From NCBI RefSeq assembly GCF_000518185.1, contig NZ_JADC01000011.1:62001-126000 (forward strand): a stretch of 64,000 nt of DNA, given 5' to 3'. Both the position numbers and the translations under genes were made by a program. Positions 31,594 to 41,699 of the stretch are shown here, piece after piece. Numbering within the stretch: position 1 is the stretch's first letter; each line of letters opens with the position of its first letter. The DNA is from Bartonella clarridgeiae ATCC 51734. Its GTDB lineage: Bacteria; Pseudomonadota; Alphaproteobacteria; Rhizobiales; Rhizobiaceae. Below the pieces are notes generated by a model. The model ran no database searches. It saw nothing but the letters and a program-made list of their open reading frames with translations, and had not been told where the DNA came from.

Positions 31594-32370
31594 ATGGTTA
31601 CAATCGATCATCCTAAAATAAAAGAGCAACGAAAAAGCATCTGTCTTTCTTCTATTTTATTTGGCATCTCATGTGTGTTCTTTTTTGTTGTCTTTAGTGC
31701 ACTAGGTGTGTGGCAAATACAACGATTAAACTGGAAAACAACCCTTATTACCAGTGCTAATCACCGTATTCACCTTGCACCAGTAAAAGCACCACTTCAA
31801 AGCCAATGGTTAAATGTTACTTTTGATAAAGATGAATATCGCCCAATTACAATTACTGGAGAACTTCTTACAAACAAAAATATTCTCGTAACCGCTGTTA
31901 CACAAAATACCACTGGTTATTGGGTTTTAACCCCTTTAAAAACAATCGATAACACAGTGACTTTTGTAAATCGCGGTTTTATTCCTATGGAGGCACGTTA
32001 CCAATTTGAACAAGAGGAAAAAAACAATTCACTTGACAATAATCCTGCGCATACTTTAGATCAAATTACGATTACAGGCCTTTTACGGATGAGTGAAAAA
32101 AATGGGTTTTTTCCACGCAAAAACAAACCTGACCAAAATTTATGGCATACACGCGAACTCCCCGCTATGGCCAAAAAACTAGGCCTTTCTCCTGTTGCTC
32201 CCTATTTTATTGATGCTCGGTCACAAATAGACCCTCAAAAGAATTTACCTATTGCAGGTCTTACTGTTATACAATTTAACAATAATCACCTAACTTATGC
32301 TATAACATGGTTTATCTTAGCTGCCGGTATTCTAAGCGCCTCTCTTTTTCTGATTCGATATAAAAACTGA
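31594..32370 (+). CDS. SURF1-family cytochrome oxidase assembly protein
   Basis: A protein of about 258 residues of the SURF1/Shy1 family, which helps insert heme a during cytochrome aa3 oxidase assembly. One transmembrane helix near each end (about 17-37 and 233-251) flanks a periplasmic domain. Family motifs are LGVWQIQRLNWK after the first helix and LTYAITWFILA in the last. ATG 31594 has AGAAG upstream; ATG 31573 is an alternative. It is usually near the cox/cta genes, but none are adjacent here. Confidence 0.87.
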   Translation: MVTIDHPKIKEQRKSICLSSILFGISCVFFFVVFSALGVWQIQRLNWKTTLITSANHRIHLAPVKAPLQSQWLNVTFDKDEYRPITITGELLTNKNILVTAVTQNTTGYWVLTPLKTIDNTVTFVNRGFIPMEARYQFEQEEKNNSLDNNPAHTLDQITITGLLRMSEKNGFFPRKNKPDQNLWHTRELPAMAKKLGLSPVAPYFIDARSQIDPQKNLPIAGLTVIQFNNNHLTYAITWFILAAGILSASLFLIRYKN

Positions 32371-32403
32371 AAAAAATATACAATAAATAAGTCGCTCTCT
32401 ATA

Positions 32404-32559
32404 TTATTTCGCGCTTGTTTTCAGAACTGTATAACAGTCCATCTGATTAAAGCATCGTACTAAACGTTCGCTTTGCCTCTTCGAAGGAAGCAACGAAGCA
32501 ACACGTCGAACCCCAAAGTAGCACAAAAGACCTCTTTCCTCTTGAACCTTACTGACCAT
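32404..32559 (-). CDS. Possible small ORF of unknown function
   Basis: An ATG-started frame of 51 codons (begins MVSKVQEERG, ends VLKTSAK) within the 577-base gap between SURF1 and purH. It contains a basic stretch (GVRRVASLLPSKRQSERLVR) and three Cys residues. Base composition is visibly less AT-rich than the flanks, and the frame extends open about 18 codons upstream of the ATG. No good ribosome binding site was seen and I do not recognise the sequence. It could be a real small protein, a fragment of a decayed gene, or part of an RNA. Confidence 0.3.
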   Translation of the reverse strand: MVSKVQEERGLLCYFGVRRVASLLPSKRQSERLVRCFNQMDCYTVLKTSAK

Positions 32560-32641
32560 ATCGAGTAGAAAAAAATAAAGCTGCCCGTTTACTAAAGAAA
32601 ATAGGCCTCTCTATAAACTAAATTCTTATTAAACAATAATA

Positions 32642-32794
32642 TCAAAATGATTTGCGTGAAGAACGCCATGCAATTGAACTAATATCAGCACGATTAATGC
32701 CAAGATCACTAAGCTCGTATGTTGAAAGACTACTCAACGCATTAACCGTCCGACGATAACGACGCCATTGACTATAAGAACGCAAAATATTCAT
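32642..32794 (-). CDS. DUF1127 (YjiS-like) small protein
   Basis: A 50-residue Arg-rich protein beginning MNILRSYSQWRRYRR and containing LSTYELSDLGINRADI, the DUF1127 signature (L-x-x-L-x-D-x-G-x-x-R). Such proteins are widespread in alphaproteobacteria. Some longer and shorter members regulate phosphate, carbon or RNA metabolism, but the role of this one is unknown. It lies downstream of purH on the same strand at about 150 bases and probably has its own promoter. Confidence 0.85.
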   Translation of the reverse strand: MNILRSYSQWRRYRRTVNALSSLSTYELSDLGINRADISSIAWRSSRKSF

Positions 32795-32947
32795 ACTTTT
32801 CACCAAACCATTATATTAAATTCCTAAATGGATAAGATAAAACAAATTACAAAAATGAGGTGTGTTATAACTGCATAACTGATTTGCATTTATAACATAG
32901 AAGCATATAATTTTTTCTTGTTTTGAAGAATAAAAAGATACACAAAT

Positions 32948-34564
32948 CTAGTGGCGAAAATGTCTCACCCCTGTGAAAACCATTGCTACACCATGCGTAT
33001 CGGCTGCTGCAATAACTTCCTCATCGCGTATCGATCCCCCTGGTTGAATAACCGCTGTTGCACCAGCTTCAATCACGGATAGCAGGCCATCTGCAAAGGG
33101 AAAAAATGCATCTGATGCAACCACAGAACCCTTAGTTAAAGATTCCGTTAAGCCCATCTTTTGTGCACGTTCCTCAGCCTTACGCGCTGCAATTTTTGCC
33201 GAATCAACACGACTCATTTGACCAGCACCAATCCCGACGGTTGCATTGTTTTTTGCGTAAACAATAGCGTTTGACTTGACGTGTTTAACAACACGAAAAG
33301 CAAATTTAAGATCACGCATTTCATCCTGGCTCGGCTCCCGTTTTGTTACTATTCGCAATTCAAGATCATCAACAACGGCATTATCACGCGTTTGCACCAA
33401 AAGTCCTCCTGAAAGTGTTTTAGCAACTAACCCATCATAACGTGGATCAGGCACTCCTCCTGTTATCAACAAACGGAGATTCTTTTTCTGAGCAATGATT
33501 TCGCGTGCAGGCATTGTAGCATCAGGAGCAATAATCACTTCAGTAAAAATTTTAATAATTTCTTCTGCACAAGCTTCATCAAGAGGCTGATTTAAAGCAA
33601 TAATACCACCAAATGCTGATACATCATCACACACCAAAGCTTTCAAATAAGCCTCTTTCAAATTCTGCCCTTCTGCAACCCCACAAGGATTGGCATGTTT
33701 AATAATAGCAACGGCAGCACTTTTTTGGGGATCAAATTCTGATACAAGTTCAAATGCTGCATCGGTATCATTCATATTATTATAAGAAAGTTTTTTTCCT
33801 TGCAAAAGTGTTGCAGTTGCAACACCAAAACGTTTGTCACCGGAGCGATAAAATGCCGCTTGTTGATGTGGATTTTCTCCATAGCGCATTACACTTTCAA
33901 GATGACCAGAAAAACTCTGCCAAGACGGTGATTTAATCTTTAAATCTTTCGCAAACCAAGCTGCTATCGCAGCATCATAAGCAGCTGTACGCTCATAAGC
34001 ACGTGTTGCTAATTGACGCCGGAATGAAAAGCTTAAACACCCATCATGCTGTTTCAATTCAGCCAAAACCAGTGCATAATCATAAACTGCTGTCACAACA
34101 CCGGTATAAGCGTGATTCTTAGCCGCTGCACGGATCATCGCTGGTCCACCAATATCAATATTTTCAAGAATTGTTTGCGAATCTACCCGTGACAGAGAAG
34201 TTTCTTCAAAAGGGTAAAGATTAACAACAAGAAGATCAATTCCATTTATACCATGCTGTTCCATAGCAGCCTTATGGTTTGGATCTTTTCTTATTCCTAA
34301 TAAAGCACCATGAACTAAAGGGTGAAGTGTTTTGACACGTCCATCCATTATTTCTGGAAACCCTGTAACATCAGAAACATCTTTTACAGGTAAACCCGCA
34401 GCACTTAATACTTTGGATGTTCCTCCAGTTGAAATCAATTCAATTCCATAAGCATGAAGTGCTTGCGCAAACTCAATCAAACCAGTTTTATCAGAAACAG
34501 AAAGAAGAGCACGACGGATTTGATGAAGATCAACCGTAGAAAATTGTTTTGCAATAAAAACCAT
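32948..34564 (-). CDS. purH: Bifunctional AICAR transformylase / IMP cyclohydrolase
   Basis: A 538-residue enzyme catalysing the last two steps of IMP synthesis. The N-terminal MGS-like cyclohydrolase domain (about 15-160) has [11 protein letters not shown] and [12 protein letters not shown]. The C-terminal transformylase has the Lys-His motif in [12 protein letters not shown] (about 285) and the C-terminal [11 protein letters not shown]. Length is normal. It is the third member of the rsmB / heparinase-like / purH run common in rhizobia, with gaps of 57 and 144 bases. No purine riboswitch was seen upstream. Confidence 0.97.
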   Translation of the reverse strand: MVFIAKQFSTVDLHQIRRALLSVSDKTGLIEFAQALHAYGIELISTGGTSKVLSAAGLPVKDVSDVTGFPEIMDGRVKTLHPLVHGALLGIRKDPNHKAAMEQHGINGIDLLVVNLYPFEETSLSRVDSQTILENIDIGGPAMIRAAAKNHAYTGVVTAVYDYALVLAELKQHDGCLSFSFRRQLATRAYERTAAYDAAIAAWFAKDLKIKSPSWQSFSGHLESVMRYGENPHQQAAFYRSGDKRFGVATATLLQGKKLSYNNMNDTDAAFELVSEFDPQKSAAVAIIKHANPCGVAEGQNLKEAYLKALVCDDVSAFGGIIALNQPLDEACAEEIIKIFTEVIIAPDATMPAREIIAQKKNLRLLITGGVPDPRYDGLVAKTLSGGLLVQTRDNAVVDDLELRIVTKREPSQDEMRDLKFAFRVVKHVKSNAIVYAKNNATVGIGAGQMSRVDSAKIAARKAEERAQKMGLTESLTKGSVVASDAFFPFADGLLSVIEAGATAVIQPGGSIRDEEVIAAADTHGVAMVFTGVRHFRH

Positions 34565-34708
34565 AATAGAAATCCTAAAATAAAATGGCTAAAATTCAAA
34601 AAAGTCTCTCTGGACATAAAAAACATACTCACAGAACGTCAAGCAAATGCTCCAACCCACAAATAATAGAATAATAGAATCACCTTGCTTGATATTCACA
34701 AACGAATA

Positions 34709-36421
34709 TTATGCTAATTTATGACGCATAAAACGCCAACGAATTTTTCTCTGCAATGCAGGGCGAAAATATAAAACAATCTGCTGTGTTCGTTGTGGAC
34801 CTTTTAGATCAGCAAAATCAATTGAGTCTTCGAGAAAAATTTCAGCATCAGGTGATATAAAATGCCACTCTTGCCCACTTTCTACAGCTAAACAGACGCG
34901 ATTGCCATCATAATTAGCCTCAACCTGCGGATTAAGATGAAACCGAACAGCAACACTATCGCCTTCATTTTGATTTGCCTTATATTTATACCATCGATTT
35001 TTCTGCGGTGTGAAAAAGTGATCAAAGCCCTCAATTATTTCCCCATTTCTAGCTAAAATGAGGCCGCGCTCATGCAAAAGATTAAAAGGCTTCACATAGC
35101 CATCATGACATGCAATAAAGCCAATTTTATCTAAATCTTCTATACGTTGCACTTTAACATCCGTCGGCCCTTCAAATAAAAAAGAAGCGCCATTTTTCTT
35201 TTTTTTGCGAAAAGCGCCCACTGAACAATCATTCAATATTGCTGTTGAATGTGCTGCTGTTAAACGCCCAAAATGCTGATATTCTTCAGGCCCATAAGGA
35301 TTAATCCCTGTATTTATAATAAAGCGATTTCCCTGCGAAGACATCTCAAATGATAAACATCCTGAACATGCATATCCTGCAACAGAAGATGGTGGAAATT
35401 TTCCCGTATCTGCAAGAACTGTCGTTTGATTAGCCTGTAAACGCTGAAAACCAGAATAACGGGCATGACTAAAAGGATGCCCAACTGTTTCATCAAAATT
35501 TAAAATAGCCGATAAACGTTCTGGTATAATAGGTCCGACGCCATTGAAACGTGCCAATGTTTGATCTTCATGAATAAAAAATCGCAAAGCAGGCAGCATA
35601 CGCTCAACGGAATCAATTAAAACACGCGGTGCTGTTTCATTACTGTGCATATACAGGTAACGCAAAGATAATAAATCCGATAATAAATTGAGCAAAATAG
35701 CAGGACTACGCGAAATATGGCCACCATCAACAAGAATTTGATATGAAAGTTCATAAACAAGATAAGTTTGTATTTTTTTCTTCACTGCTGCAGAAACAGG
35801 CAAAGATAAAGATGCAAATGCCAAAGAAATTGCTGCTTGTAAACGCTGCTCATTTGATTCCATACTACGAATCAAAATGCGCAAATAACGAAACTGAAAA
35901 CCAAGTGAACGTAAAAAACGCTTTTCAAAACTCTTACTCACCCCCTCTAATAACATTTGCGAATGACAAATCCATGAAATTAGTCGTCTTGCTACGACTA
36001 CTCCACTCCAAGAAGGTCCTTTTATCTTCTTACTATGGTGCTCTAACCAATCTTCCACCAAAGAACGCGCATGAACTTTTGCCAATTCACTCCGTGTTGC
36101 TGTCATATGTCGCAACCAATGAAAATCATGAAGTGCTATTTCCCATTCCAGCATTGGCGGCACTAATGAAAAAGGCGAAAGAGCACCAGATTGAACAGTA
36201 CAACCAGAAAAAGAAAAACGGCCATGGTAAAATTCATGCGCCATCATTGGATCAGCTAAATGCAAATCAATTGGATGCGCTAAAATCTTTTGTGGACGAA
36301 AACCAGAAAATCGCCAACGAAACAGTGGTCCTACCCATAAACGCCGCAGAAATCCTTTTATCGCATATACAACGGTTGATACCTTTATCCGAGAACCAAT
36401 CTCTGCAATTACCAAAACCAT
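34709..36421 (-). CDS. Heparinase II/III-like protein
   Basis: A 570-residue protein of the heparinase II/III-like family found between rsmB and purH across Rhizobiales. The N-terminal half is an alpha-helical toroid-like region (about 50-320), and the C-terminal beta-sandwich begins near residue 330, with GYACSGCLSFEMSSQGNRFIINTG. No signal peptide is obvious. The family cleaves uronic-acid polysaccharides in some members, but substrate and activity here are unknown. A role with envelope or exopolysaccharide glycans is only inference. Confidence 0.83.
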   Translation of the reverse strand: MVLVIAEIGSRIKVSTVVYAIKGFLRRLWVGPLFRWRFSGFRPQKILAHPIDLHLADPMMAHEFYHGRFSFSGCTVQSGALSPFSLVPPMLEWEIALHDFHWLRHMTATRSELAKVHARSLVEDWLEHHSKKIKGPSWSGVVVARRLISWICHSQMLLEGVSKSFEKRFLRSLGFQFRYLRILIRSMESNEQRLQAAISLAFASLSLPVSAAVKKKIQTYLVYELSYQILVDGGHISRSPAILLNLLSDLLSLRYLYMHSNETAPRVLIDSVERMLPALRFFIHEDQTLARFNGVGPIIPERLSAILNFDETVGHPFSHARYSGFQRLQANQTTVLADTGKFPPSSVAGYACSGCLSFEMSSQGNRFIINTGINPYGPEEYQHFGRLTAAHSTAILNDCSVGAFRKKKKNGASFLFEGPTDVKVQRIEDLDKIGFIACHDGYVKPFNLLHERGLILARNGEIIEGFDHFFTPQKNRWYKYKANQNEGDSVAVRFHLNPQVEANYDGNRVCLAVESGQEWHFISPDAEIFLEDSIDFADLKGPQRTQQIVLYFRPALQRKIRWRFMRHKLA

Positions 36422-36478
36422 ATCTCCGTTTGTATTTATCTAACACAACTTCAACTATTTGAGTAAATGAAACGTTAA

Positions 36479-37822
36479 TTAACTTACCTTTCGGAAGCGT
36501 GCTGCAAAAAAACCATCCATTCCTAAGAACAATTTTTCTTCCGTATTAAAATTTTCATCACAAAAATCAGAAGGTATTGTACGCAAAAAACCTTTTATTG
36601 ATAACAAATGCGCCATAGCACCCATTTCCTCTGCTAAAATAGGCTCTAAAACAATATCATGACGCGTTGATAAAATTTTCTCAACAAGGTCTTCACCCTC
36701 TTCTCTTGCCAATGAACAATTAGAAAAAATAATGCGTCCATTTTTTTTCAATAAAGCAATTGCTGCTAAAAGCAAATCATATTGCATCTCTGCTAATTTG
36801 GTGACATCGTCCATTGTCTTTATCCATAAAATATCTGGATGACGACGTATTGTCCCGGTAGAAGAACAAGGTGCATCAAGAAGAACAGCATCAAAAAGCT
36901 GATCAGGGTGAAATTGTCTTACATCACCAAGCCAATAGCGTACTGAGAAGTTGAGTCGATCCATATTTTCCTTTAAACGCTTTAATCGATTGGCCGAAAT
37001 ATCGATAGCTGTTACATCTGCTCCCTGCAAAACCAATTGCGCTGTTTTACCCCCAGGACTTGCGCAAAGATCCGCTACCTTCTTGCCATGAATATTTCCC
37101 AGCAAACAAGCAGGTAAAGCCGCCGCAACATCTTGAACCCACCAAGCTCCTTCTGCATAGCCCGGCAAATCAGTGATAGAATAAGCCGAAGAAACAAGCC
37201 GAACTGAACCATTAGGCAAAACAATTCCTCCCAATTGCTTTGCCCAACCAGCGCTATCGGATTTCACCGTCAAATCAAGAGGGGGTATTATACTTTGAAT
37301 TGCTACAATTTGATCAGCTTTCTCTGCTCCATATGTTGATACTAAAAGTCGCTCGAACCAAGTTGGAATAGCTTTAATTGTAGGTGTTTGCACCCGCAAA
37401 ATAGCCGCCTCACGTGCAAAATTGCGTAAAATAGCATTCACTAACCCCGAGAAACGCCGCATACGCGGATCAATCTTTGCCACTCGTACCGCTAAATCAA
37501 TCGCCGCATGATCGGGAACATCAAGATAAAGAATTTGAGTTATACTGATATGTAAAAGGTGGTGCAATGAAAACGCTTGTGATGGCAAAGGACGCGTTAA
37601 AAAGCGTGATAAAGCCACTGTAATCTGACTTCGGTGACGTAATGCTGCTCCCAAAATAGCTCGACACAATAAACGATCACGATATGAAAGTCCCAAATAT
37701 TGTGGATGACCATACTCATTATCTGTCAAACCAGAAAGAGGCGTATGCTTATCAAGCACCGCACCTAACAAACGAACGCAAACTTGTCGAACAACCAACC
37801 CAGGCACATCTATCTCAAACAT
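36479..37822 (-). CDS. rsmB: 16S rRNA (cytosine-C5)-methyltransferase RsmB (Sun/Fmu)
   Basis: A protein of about 447 residues with an N-terminal NusB-like RNA-binding domain (about 1-140) and a C-terminal SAM-dependent methyltransferase. The SAM loop is VADLCASPGGKTAQL, and the two catalytic Cys regions are LLDAPCSSTGTIRRHPD and FSNCSLAREEGE. It makes m5C in 16S rRNA. ATG 37822 is preferred; a TTG at 37846 with AAGGG upstream is in frame and nearly as good. It lies downstream of htpX on the same strand. Confidence 0.92.
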   Translation of the reverse strand: MFEIDVPGLVVRQVCVRLLGAVLDKHTPLSGLTDNEYGHPQYLGLSYRDRLLCRAILGAALRHRSQITVALSRFLTRPLPSQAFSLHHLLHISITQILYLDVPDHAAIDLAVRVAKIDPRMRRFSGLVNAILRNFAREAAILRVQTPTIKAIPTWFERLLVSTYGAEKADQIVAIQSIIPPLDLTVKSDSAGWAKQLGGIVLPNGSVRLVSSAYSITDLPGYAEGAWWVQDVAAALPACLLGNIHGKKVADLCASPGGKTAQLVLQGADVTAIDISANRLKRLKENMDRLNFSVRYWLGDVRQFHPDQLFDAVLLDAPCSSTGTIRRHPDILWIKTMDDVTKLAEMQYDLLLAAIALLKKNGRIIFSNCSLAREEGEDLVEKILSTRHDIVLEPILAEEMGAMAHLLSIKGFLRTIPSDFCDENFNTEEKLFLGMDGFFAARFRKVS

Positions 37823-37887
37823 ATGCCCCGCTTTCTTATCTTTCAAAATAGTGCCCTTACTATAGTCTGTTTTTTTAAATTTTATGA

Positions 37888-38946
37888 TTAAAATTTCTTT
37901 GGATTTTTACGACGAAGCCAAGCAGGACGATTTTTCACCCGTGGCAAAACATTTGTTTCTTGATAGCTTAACGTGCTATTCTTATCCTTAAAACTTAGAT
38001 TTTCGTAGTCTAAGATGCTATTTTCTCCTTTTAGTTTATTCTCCTCATAGTGCTTGATTATTCCTTGATCGATTGTTGATATATTCATTTCTACTGCTTG
38101 CTGTTGCAATGCTGCAATACGATTTGCCGTCGCTGGGTGCGTAGAAAAAAAGCTATCCGCACCTTCACCACTCAAAGGATTAATAATAAACATATGGGCC
38201 GTTGTTGGATGATGTTCTGCCTCTTCATTATAGACCGCATGTCCACCCCCTGCAATCTTTCTCAAAGCCGAAGCTAACCATAAGGGATTACCACATATCT
38301 CAGCACCCCTCCGATCAGCAGCATATTCACGTGTACGGCTAATAGCCATTTGCACCAACATAGCTGCAAAAGGTGCTACCAACATAGCAATAATCCCAAC
38401 AAATGCCCCTTTACCTTGAGAAAACCTTGAAGAATTGCGTTTTTCTCCGATCAATAAAGCAAAATTACCAAGCATTGAAATAGCCCCTGCAATTGTTGCT
38501 GTAAGAGTCATTGTCAATGTATCACGATGCTCAATATGTGCTAATTCATGAGCCATAACTCCAGAAATTTCTTCTGCACTTAACTTTTCCAATAACCCTG
38601 TACTAGCAGCAACAGCAGCATTTTGCGGATTACGCCCTGTAGCGAAAGCATTCGGCTGCGCATTATCAATAATATAAACCTTTGGTTGAGGAAGAGAGGC
38701 TTTTTGTGCTAACTTACTCACAATATTATAATAATTATAATAAACTGGCATAGAACGCTGATCAACCTCACGTGCTCCATATATACGCAAAACTATTTTA
38801 TCTGAATTCCAATAAGAAAAAAAATTTAAGCCACCTGCCATTAAAAGCGCAATAAGCATACCATTGCCTCCTCCAATGAGATAACCAAGCCCCATAAAAA
38901 GAGCCGTCATAAAAGCCAAAAGCATCGCTGTGCGCATTCTATTCAT
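37888..38946 (-). CDS. htpX: Membrane zinc metalloprotease HtpX
   Basis: An M48B protease of about 352 residues in the inner membrane that degrades misfolded membrane proteins. The zinc motif HELAH sits in [15 protein letters not shown] (about 140), and the third ligand region is [14 protein letters not shown]-terminal TM helices (7-24 and 27-45) and two more follow the motif. ATG 38946 has GGAG nine bases upstream. The C-terminal tail of about 60 residues, rich in Asn, Lys and Ser, exceeds the E. coli length (293) but is usual in rhizobia. Confidence 0.95.
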   Translation of the reverse strand: MNRMRTAMLLAFMTALFMGLGYLIGGGNGMLIALLMAGGLNFFSYWNSDKIVLRIYGAREVDQRSMPVYYNYYNIVSKLAQKASLPQPKVYIIDNAQPNAFATGRNPQNAAVAASTGLLEKLSAEEISGVMAHELAHIEHRDTLTMTLTATIAGAISMLGNFALLIGEKRNSSRFSQGKGAFVGIIAMLVAPFAAMLVQMAISRTREYAADRRGAEICGNPLWLASALRKIAGGGHAVYNEEAEHHPTTAHMFIINPLSGEGADSFFSTHPATANRIAALQQQAVEMNISTIDQGIIKHYEENKLKGENSILDYENLSFKDKNSTLSYQETNVLPRVKNRPAWLRRKNPKKF

Positions 38947-39029
38947 GATTAAAAACTCCATGATAAAATATAATTATTTCTATATGATGGGGTTCTCGTG
39001 TTATTTCTTCAATGAAATTGAGGTATAAA

Positions 39030-39236
39030 ATGAACAAAAAAATGAGCACACAAGATACCGCCATCCCCGATCACACACGGCTTCCCCCTGAAGCACAACG
39101 CGCGCTCCAAGAAGCTGAAGAAAGGCGCAAACATGCAACAAATGAAAATCAGCCATTAGAAAACGGCGGACGCGGTGGTAAAGATCCCGTGCGCTATGGA
39201 GATTGGGAAGTGAAAGGTCGCGCAGTTGACTTTTAA
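39030..39236 (+). CDS. DUF1674 / SDHAF4-type succinate dehydrogenase assembly factor
   Basis: A 68-residue protein ending GGRGGKDPVRYGDWEVKGRAVDF-like (about 47-68), the conserved DUF1674 block of mitochondrial Sdh8/SDHAF4. That factor binds flavinylated SdhA before assembly with SdhB. The N-terminal half is Ala/Glu/Arg rich and helical. A GAGG site six bases before ATG 39030 fixes the start. It is divergent from htpX, a typical rhizobial arrangement, and far from the sdh operon at 18-21 kb. Function here rests on homology to the mitochondrial protein. Confidence 0.88.
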   Translation: MNKKMSTQDTAIPDHTRLPPEAQRALQEAEERRKHATNENQPLENGGRGGKDPVRYGDWEVKGRAVDF

Positions 39237-39289
39237 AGCCTCCATTGACTTTAAAAATCCAAACCACCTTCTAAAGGAAACAAACTTTT

Positions 39290-39355
39290 TAAAAACAAAA
39301 CCAACAGTGAAATCTCACTTTGCATAAGCTTTTAAGACTCAAACTGTTGGTTTGC
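39290..39355 (-). terminator. Terminator after rpsP
   Basis: A perfect 11-bp inverted repeat (AAACCAACAGT at 39298-39308 and its complement at 39343-39353) encloses 34 bases. On the minus strand it is followed by a T-rich run (TTTTGTTTTT). The large loop is unusual for an intrinsic terminator. It lies just downstream of the rpsP stop. Confidence 0.6.
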
Positions 39356-39365
39356 TTAACAATAA

Positions 39366-39737
39366 TTATGCTTCTTCTTTTGAAGTTGTTTCTGCCGCTT
39401 TTTCTTCAGCAGCTTGTTTTGCTGCAGCTATACGTTCTTGTGCTTTTTTACCAGGCTCACCTTTATGAGGATTGTTACGTGCTGGACGCTTTTTTAACCC
39501 AGCAGCATCTAAAAATCGTAAAACACGATCTGTCGGTTGAGCACCTTGACCAAGCCAATATTGGATACGCTCTTCATTAAGTTTCACACGTTTCCCATCT
39601 TTAGGTAACATTGGATCCCATGCACCAACACGTTCAAGAAAACGCCCATCGCGTGGACTCCGCACATCCGCAACGACGATATGATAATAAGGACGTTTTT
39701 TTGAACCGCCACGGGACAAACGAATTTTCAATGCCAT
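39366..39737 (-). CDS. rpsP: 30S ribosomal protein S16
   Basis: A 123-residue S16 with the N-terminal [21 protein letters not shown]-type signature (given in part), [16 protein letters not shown] and [16 protein letters not shown]. An Ala/Glu/Lys-rich C-terminal tail of about 40 residues is normal for alphaproteobacteria. It follows the chorismate mutase gene on the same strand. The gene usually next in line, rimM, is missing here and lies at 23.5 kb instead. Confidence 0.97.
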   Translation of the reverse strand: MALKIRLSRGGSKKRPYYHIVVADVRSPRDGRFLERVGAWDPMLPKDGKRVKLNEERIQYWLGQGAQPTDRVLRFLDAAGLKKRPARNNPHKGEPGKKAQERIAAAKQAAEEKAAETTSKEEA

Positions 39738-39822
39738 ATTTTTCTCCTGTTGTCATCTTTGACTTGTCGTTTAAACTAATTTGTTTCTTTATTCTCTTCA
39801 GAAATCATTTTGTGATTATCAA

Positions 39823-40080
39823 TCACTTCTTGAGTAATGAACTGTAAAATTTCCTAGCAAAATCCTGATCAAGATGACTGTCTAGAGCTAATTGCCACAA
39901 ATGTGCCACCTGACATTGCTCGCGGGTACGATTCTCTGCAGGCAAATCATAACGTGCTTTTAAAACTCCCATTGCTTGCGTACAATGAAACCTTTCTGCT
40001 AAAATATGAACCAGCACTGCATCAAAATTACCAATAGATGCCCGCAAATACCTTAAATCATTGGGTGCTTTTCCCTGCAT
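39823..40080 (-). CDS. Chorismate mutase, AroQ class
   Basis: An 85-residue all-helical chorismate mutase that converts chorismate to prephenate for Phe/Tyr. The family pattern LRYLRASIGNFDAVLVHILAERF and the MGVLKARYDLP segment are present, with Arg and Lys residues at active-site positions. ATG 40080 gives MQGKAPNDL; the frame continues upstream into the ffh end (overlap 40106-40158) without support. It sits between ffh and rpsP, the usual rhizobial position. Confidence 0.87.
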   Translation of the reverse strand: MQGKAPNDLRYLRASIGNFDAVLVHILAERFHCTQAMGVLKARYDLPAENRTREQCQVAHLWQLALDSHLDQDFARKFYSSLLKK

Positions 40081-40105
40081 TACACTTCGCTCTCTTCTTG
40101 TCTTT

Positions 40106-41665
40106 TTATTTCTTCTTAGAAAAAGGAGGAATTTTCTCCTTTCCCTCTGAAAGACCATTGAAAAGACCAGGAAGCGTTAATCCACGCCCTGGAAGTCCGG
40201 GTAGCCCACTCCCTAAATGATCCTTTTCAACCTGCTTTTGCAGTTTTGATAATTGAATTGAATCAAACTCCGATAAATCAGGCATAACACCAGGAGCCCC
40301 CATACCACCAAATCCCATTTTGGAACCAAGGCCCCCTAGCATTTTTCCCATAAGACCACCTTTATTTTTGCCTCGCATAGCTTTCATCATATCAGCCATT
40401 TGGCGGTGCATTTTTAAAAGCTTATTGATATCTGCTGCACTTGTCCCCGATCCCTTAGCAATTCTCTGTTTACGGCTATGTTTTAAAATCTCAGGATTGG
40501 CACGCTCTGCATGGGTCATCGATGAAATAATCGCTAATTGCCGATTTAAAAGACGATCATCAAAACCTGCAGCTGTAATTTGATCTTTCACCTTGCTCAA
40601 ACCTGGCATCATACCCATAATGCTTCCCATTCCACCAAGTTTTTTCATTTTATGCAATTGTTCTGCCAGATCATTGAGATCAAATTTTCCAGCCTGCATT
40701 TTTTTCGCAAAAGCTGCTACTTTTTCACGATCAATTGTTTCAGCAGCCTTTTCAACCAAAGAAACAATATCACCCATACCGAGAATACGATCTGCAATAC
40801 GACGGGGATGAAACTCTTCTAAAGCATCCATTTTTTCACCGGTTCCAATTGCTTTAATCGGCTTACCCGTCACTGCACGCATTGAAAGAGCAGCCCCACC
40901 GCGGCCATCACTTTCCATACGTGTTAAAATAATCCCTGTAATCCCTATACGCTCATTAAAAGAACGTGCAAGATTAACCGCATCTTGACCAGTAAGACTA
41001 TCAGCCACCAACATAATTTCATAAGGTTGTGAAGATGCTTTGATTTCTATTAATTCAAGCATAAGTGCTTCATCAATATGGTTACGCCCTGCTGTATCAA
41101 GAAGCACAACATCATAGCCCCCTAATCTAGCAGCCTGCAATGCCCGTGTAGAAATATCGACAGCAGATTGATCAGGAATAATCGGTAAACTGTCAATTTG
41201 CACCTGCTTCCCTAATTGACGGAGTTGCTCTTGCGCCGCAGGACGACGTGTATCCAACGATGCCATTAAGACTTTTTTATTGTGCTTATCTGTTAAACGC
41301 TTTGCAAGCTTTGCTGTTGTTGTTGTTTTCCCCGATCCTTGTAAACCAACCAGCATAATAACAACCGGTGCCGGCGCATTGAGATCACTTAAAACACTCT
41401 CGCTCCCAAGCATATGAACCAGTTCATCATGAACAATCTTTACAACCATTTGACCAGGTTTAATTGATTTAACTATTGCAGCCCCAACAGCTTTTTCACG
41501 AACTTTATCGGTAAAAGAACGAACAACATCTAAAGCAACATCAGCTTCCAACAAGGCACGGCGAATTTCACGCAGCGCTGTTGTTATATCCTGATCTGAT
41601 AAAACACCACGTCCCGTCAAATTAGATAGAATGGAACCAAGACGTTCTTGCAAAGATTCAAACAT
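40106..41665 (-). CDS. ffh: Signal recognition particle protein Ffh
   Basis: A 519-residue SRP GTPase that targets nascent membrane proteins. The N domain (1-85), G domain with G1 GLQGSGKTTTTAKLAKRL (about 107-124), G3 DTAGR, and the M domain (about 325-455) rich in Met (MGSIMGMMPG, KMHRQMADMMKAMRG) are complete. The C-terminal Gly/Met-rich tail is common in Rhizobiales. The 4.5S RNA gene was not found in the window. The upstream spacer carries a structured element. Confidence 0.97.
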   Translation of the reverse strand: MFESLQERLGSILSNLTGRGVLSDQDITTALREIRRALLEADVALDVVRSFTDKVREKAVGAAIVKSIKPGQMVVKIVHDELVHMLGSESVLSDLNAPAPVVIMLVGLQGSGKTTTTAKLAKRLTDKHNKKVLMASLDTRRPAAQEQLRQLGKQVQIDSLPIIPDQSAVDISTRALQAARLGGYDVVLLDTAGRNHIDEALMLELIEIKASSQPYEIMLVADSLTGQDAVNLARSFNERIGITGIILTRMESDGRGGAALSMRAVTGKPIKAIGTGEKMDALEEFHPRRIADRILGMGDIVSLVEKAAETIDREKVAAFAKKMQAGKFDLNDLAEQLHKMKKLGGMGSIMGMMPGLSKVKDQITAAGFDDRLLNRQLAIISSMTHAERANPEILKHSRKQRIAKGSGTSAADINKLLKMHRQMADMMKAMRGKNKGGLMGKMLGGLGSKMGFGGMGAPGVMPDLSEFDSIQLSKLQKQVEKDHLGSGLPGLPGRGLTLPGLFNGLSEGKEKIPPFSKKK

Positions 41666-41699
41666 TATTTACCTCAATTGCTCCATAACAAACAAATCA

